This document shows, one piece after another, positions 60,422-64,000 of a stretch of DNA of 64,000 nt (positions are counted from its first letter, which is position 1; each line of letters opens with the position of its first letter). The stretch is from Ophioderma brevispina (Eukaryota > Echinodermata > Ophiuroidea > Amphilepidida > Ophiodermatidae), in NCBI GenBank assembly GCA_023653785.1, contig JAMKCH010011823.1, positions 34,466 to 98,465 on the forward strand. The letters are read 5' to 3'. The translations under genes and the position numbers were made by a program. A model generated the notes under the pieces. The model ran no database searches and was not told the DNA's origin. It worked only from the letters and a program-made list of their open reading frames with translations.

Positions 60422-60954
60422 TTAAAGGGACAAGCAGCGATTTACTGATCCGAAACACAAAAAAAATCATCAAAATGCGGATTTTGGTATTTTTGTTACT
60501 GGCATAGATGTGCTAACATAACCTGCAGCTTAAAATCTGTGTATTAAAGACAAGGCAGTACTTTTTATCCGATTCTATAATTTCTATACGTGCATATCAA
60601 AATTCTAACTTGAGATCAAAAAATCTTTTCCGCGTGAATATCCCAGATTTATAAGCGTAATATTGTGCACTATGACCTGTACAGTTTGACCTCAAGCACA
60701 AATATTATTGATCTTTGTTGTTCTGTACTGATGTAAACCACAATCAGCTGTTTAGTGTAGATTTTGAGTCGTCATTGCTGCATGTCTATGTGTGGGAGAA
60801 GGTATGACAAATTTCCTCAAATAAATTTTTTCACTATTTGGTGTTTTTGTTCCTACATTAAAGTAGTTCTACATAGTTGTCTTTGATTTATAAGCTAAAG
60901 AATGCATTTCCACATTTTATTATTCTCTCGCATTATCGCTGCTTATCCCTTTAA
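60422..60954. mobile_element. Family-C MITE, full copy (TTAA target)
   Basis: TTAA then AGGGACAAGCAGCGATTTAC at the left; ATTATCGCTGCTTATCCCT then TTAA at the right. TIR about 20 bp, length 533 bp. One end of the same family lies at 21335-21413. No transposase. Confidence 0.75.
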
Positions 60955-61237
60955 GCAAACAAATGAAACCAATGCTAAGTCTTTCACAAAAAAAGAAGGC
61001 AAACAATTTGTAATGTTTTACATCTTCTGTTGCACAAATAAGGCAATAAGCAATTTAGTTGAAAAAACACCAACACAACACAGAAACACGTAAAAAAAAA
61101 CAGACAGTAAGTCATCAATCAAGTGAAGTAGGTTAAGTGTCTGAGGGCTTAGTAAAATTGTAAAAGATTGGGTACACTTCTCTTTATTAAACTACTGATT
61201 TACAAAATTGCTAAGTGACACAAGTTCAATCAGTTAA
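60955..61237. other. Unassigned spacer between two MITEs
   Basis: AT-rich; nothing recognised. Confidence 0.4.
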
Positions 61238-61563
61238 TTAAAGGTGCTTGTTCCGATTTTTGTCTATCATGTTTTCTACTTCGCATGAGTACTGACACCT
61301 GCATACACTGACCCCAAAGTACTGTAGGAATCAAACTTGCAGTTTTGATGGTAGAAGCGATAATGCCTAGTGCAATGCCCTATTGACTACTGTGCTAATA
61401 TTTATGGTTAACTATTAAAACGGCAGTATTTTGTCTCTATCTTGAGAAAGAAATGGATTTGAAAGCTAAAATTTCAGCAGTACAATGAGAAAAATACGAC
61501 CTTTTATCTGATATCAAAATTGATACTACTTCCGGGTAAATCGGGCGGAACAAGCACCTTTAA
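61238..61563 (+). mobile_element. Family-A MITE, copy 4 (TTAA target)
   Basis: TTAA at 61238-61241 then AGGTGCTTGTTCCGATTTTT; right end GGGCGGAACAAGCACC then TTAA at 61560-61563. Its ends are the cleanest of the four copies. It shares GACCCCAAAGTA and GTAGGAATCAAACTTGCAG with copy 1 and the GCCCTATTGACTACTGTGCT block with copy 3. Confidence 0.85.
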
Positions 61564-63646
61564 AGCCAGTAAGACCAAAAAGGATGTGTTATGGAAGACT
61601 CCATGCATATAGTTTTTGAATTAGCACAGTCTCCCTCCCCCCATTTTAAGTTTTCAGAAAAAAAGTGAGATATTTGATAACAAAGTACCCCTTAAAAGTG
61701 CTGTTAAAAAGTACCACATTTCATATAGCGTTTTTTCAACAAAAATAAGTGCATTTTGCATAGGTCACCCCTCCATTTTCTTTTGAGACAAAACTTTTTT
61801 TTGGGGGGGAGGGCTGAACATAAATGATCTTACCTGTTTCAATCCACAAGTAATTTGACTCAGTTTCTTGAAATTAAGGAATCTTTGTTACTTGAAAAGT
61901 AATTTGATTCAATTTCTTTGGGGTTTATTTTTCAGTATTACAAATCAATTTCTAAATCCAGGCTTAATTTTCTTGTAACTGTATATAACAAATGAGCTTA
62001 CGGCTTCCAACACTACCATTATTGATTACACATTTCACTGTTGTGTGTCTCTACCTCAAGTCATGTTCATTTGGCTCACATCCTATGCAGACTAGGCCCT
62101 TTAAACCCTTGGCATGCCACGTCTTATGCCCCAGGTCCTAAGTTTGTCGAGATTTCACAAAATCATATATTCCCATCCTTTTTAGGTGCTATTGGCGAGA
62201 TGTTGAATTCCAGAAGGATGCATAAATTAAGCAAATTAGGAGGGATGTAGTGGTTGCGGACGTGATTTGCAGCACCCATTTTTGCTAAAATTTTTTCGTC
62301 TTTGACGCGGATGTGTTAAGACTTAAATTGGAGATACCTAGCGCATGAAAAAGGAAAGCTCTTTATGCCATAGAATTATGAAACCACATGTCTGCCCAAA
62401 CCACATTAATGTGCTCCGCGATGCCTCAGACAGAATACATTATGTCTTTCCTATGTCTTACAGGTATGCTCCAGTTACCTCACTCATCCTCTTGGCATAA
62501 GGGCATACTGGTTAAGTTGCTAATTTTGTGCAAATACAGAGTTGAAAATAGTATCTGCAGAAAAGGAAAAAATCAAGGCATGTATCGAATGTTTGGTTTT
62601 TCACAGTGGTATAGTGCAAGGCCTGCAAGGTCTACTTGTGGAAAATTCTGTTGGGGAGAGAAGTGAGAGAAAGAGAGAGAGCAAGAGAGAGAGAGAGAGG
62701 AGAATGCTTTGTTTATAATAATGTCTGCTCTGATCGGGTGGAAAAAAATCAGACGTATATTGGACGCACATCCCAACTGTAACAAAAACAAGAGTGGTAC
62801 CAAGTGTGTGCTTATGGTCCCTGAAATTTGATCAGTTATAGTATGTTGTAGGAGAGCATATCGGCACTCTGCTTGCTATTTCTGGTGTTTATCCATGTCT
62901 GTAGTTTCCTGTGCCTTTGTGCCTACCAAATTGAAAAGGTTTTACTCCTAAATGTAGTTTTCTGGGACGTTTACGGCCTGCACGGCACAGAAACATGAGC
63001 CGTTGTCATCATATCCCAATCGCACATTCCTGTTGTGAGCAGAAATGGTGCACTTCATGAAAAAGGCAGCTATTGCACAAGATATAGAAAAAATAATGCA
63101 CTGTGTATGTACAGCAACAAAGAAATCTCTTTTGTAAGGACAATAGCATCAGGGAAATGAGCTGGACATTATCTGAAGTATTTTGCAGGTCAATCTTGGA
63201 AAGTAAACATTTCAGAGCAACATTTTAAATCAAATCAGATACATTTAAATTTTATTTGCCAATTTATTTAGGTACCGTACATGAATGTGTAAATGGTACA
63301 GTGCTTAGGACCTCAAAATCAACCTGTGGCAGGTAATTAAGTTGTGGCCCTGTATTAAAAGGAAAATGTAAATTACATTTTTAATATTTTTTGTATAACA
63401 GTGTAATAATTTTTTGGAGAAAATTCTGAAGTTGCAATTATTGCACCTTTGACAGACACAATGCACTGAATGTGGAAAACAAATATGGCAGAAATTTACA
63501 TGTAAAAGGCAGTTTTTGTTATTAGTGTAAGTATTTTTTCAGTGGACCAACTTTATGTCAAAGTTATTTCAGCATGATTGGTGATCAATTCAGCTGAGCC
63601 GGCAAAGGAGTTAAAGTATCATTTTAATGTATTGCTTTTATTCTAG
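61564..63646. other. Unassigned non-coding DNA
   Basis: Frames at 62041-62250 and 62388-62666 have no domain. A GA-rich tract lies at 62664-62702. A G run is present near 61801. Confidence 0.4.
62664..62702 (+). repeat. GA microsatellite
   Basis: Run of GAGAGA with AAG and GCAAG interruptions. Confidence 0.85.
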
Positions 63647-63970
63647 GCTACATCAACTTGGGTAGCTTGGGCTGTCATGGTCCTGTACATTCTAATGATT
63701 TCCTATATCTCTTTTAACAATTCTCATTTTGTTGTATGCACTGTTTGTTTCACTGCAGTCCTTGCTGTGGCTCTATATTTATTGACCATCCCTAATACTA
63801 ATGCCCTTGTGTTTTTATCTTGCATCCCAGGAGAGAGGGAGAAAAAGGAAGACAAGCAAGAGACAAGTGTGAGGTCATTTGCCGGATTGATCCTTGCCCC
63901 ATTATGTCAGCAAAGCAGACATTCAATAATGGAAAAGAAAGTGTACAAAGATCTACTCAGGGTATTCTGA
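63647..63970 (+). other. Weak candidate exon, hydrophobic frame
   Basis: An acceptor-like ATTGCTTTTATTCTAG ends at 63646. The frame that follows is open to a stop at 63970. Its first 60 residues are strongly hydrophobic and would make one or two membrane spans, starting W-V-A-W-A-V-M-V-L-Y and including F-T-A-V-L-A-V-A-L-Y-L-L. A charged patch (G-E-R-E-K-K-E-D-K) follows. No family is recognised and no donor site is convincing. The frame ends just before the next transposon end. It may be an exon of a membrane protein gene that spans this window, but T-rich DNA often gives hydrophobic frames by chance. Confidence 0.2.
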
Positions 63971-63973
63971 CAC

Positions 63974-64000
63974 ACAGGGGGTGTTTTGAACCAATCCCAT
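63974..64000 (+). mobile_element. Start of a second Mutator-like MITE copy, cut by the window edge
   Basis: CAGGGGGTGTTTTGAACCAA, TCCCAT matches the left end of the 53375 element (AGGGTGTTTTGAATCAATCC). The rest lies outside the window. Confidence 0.65.

Overview
This window reads as intergenic or intronic DNA from an animal nuclear genome, with no gene that I can name. It is AT-rich, shows visible CpG loss outside one block, has no long open frame, and is full of transposon remnants and simple repeats. A tRNA-derived SINE whose tail reads like the Deu/V-type SINEs of deuterostomes and fish, an RTE-type LINE/SINE tail ending in TGATGATG, and many small terminal-inverted-repeat (TIR) elements fit a marine invertebrate deuterostome (echinoderm, hemichordate or cephalochordate). 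That placement is inference.

Layout. 1-1373: nothing recognised. 1374-8309: a compound DNA transposon of about 6.9 kb with TIRs near 200 bp, a second small element sharing the same terminus at its left edge, and an interior unlike the flanks (CpG-rich, with diverged duplicated segments that look partly coding-derived). 8350-34713: sparse non-coding DNA carrying MITEs of several families, four of which sit in TTAA targets and two to three in TA targets. 35129-37370: a GTCT microsatellite followed by two different tandem arrays, both with a period near 150 bp. 37371-48272: mostly unassigned, with CA repeats, one family-A MITE, a near-perfect 241-bp palindrome and an inverted-repeat element. 48273-54876: a dense run of a family-B MITE, a 16-bp minisatellite, a 270-bp MITE, a hAT-type element with an exact 8-bp target duplication, a 119-bp segmental duplication, a long inverted repeat, and an element with a 9-bp target duplication. 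55185-57633: 2.75 near-identical tandem copies of an 890-bp unit with poly(A) at each junction. 58154-64000: a hAT-like element, the SINE, the RTE tail, family-C and family-A MITEs, a weak exon candidate, and the start of another element cut by the window edge.

The repeats fall into groups. Family A (TIR AGGTGCTTGTTCCGAT) has four copies; family B (TIR AGGGGCATTTCGTGATCC) four; family C (TIR AGGGATAAGCAGCGAT) one full copy and one end; family D (TIR AGCAATAATAGCAC) one. All of these sit at TTAA or a one-base variant where the ends are clear, which is the target of piggyBac and Kolobok transposases. No transposase, reverse transcriptase, tRNA gene, rRNA gene or CRISPR array was recognised, and no protein-coding gene could be supported with confidence. 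All repeat boundaries were found by eye and may be off by a few bases.
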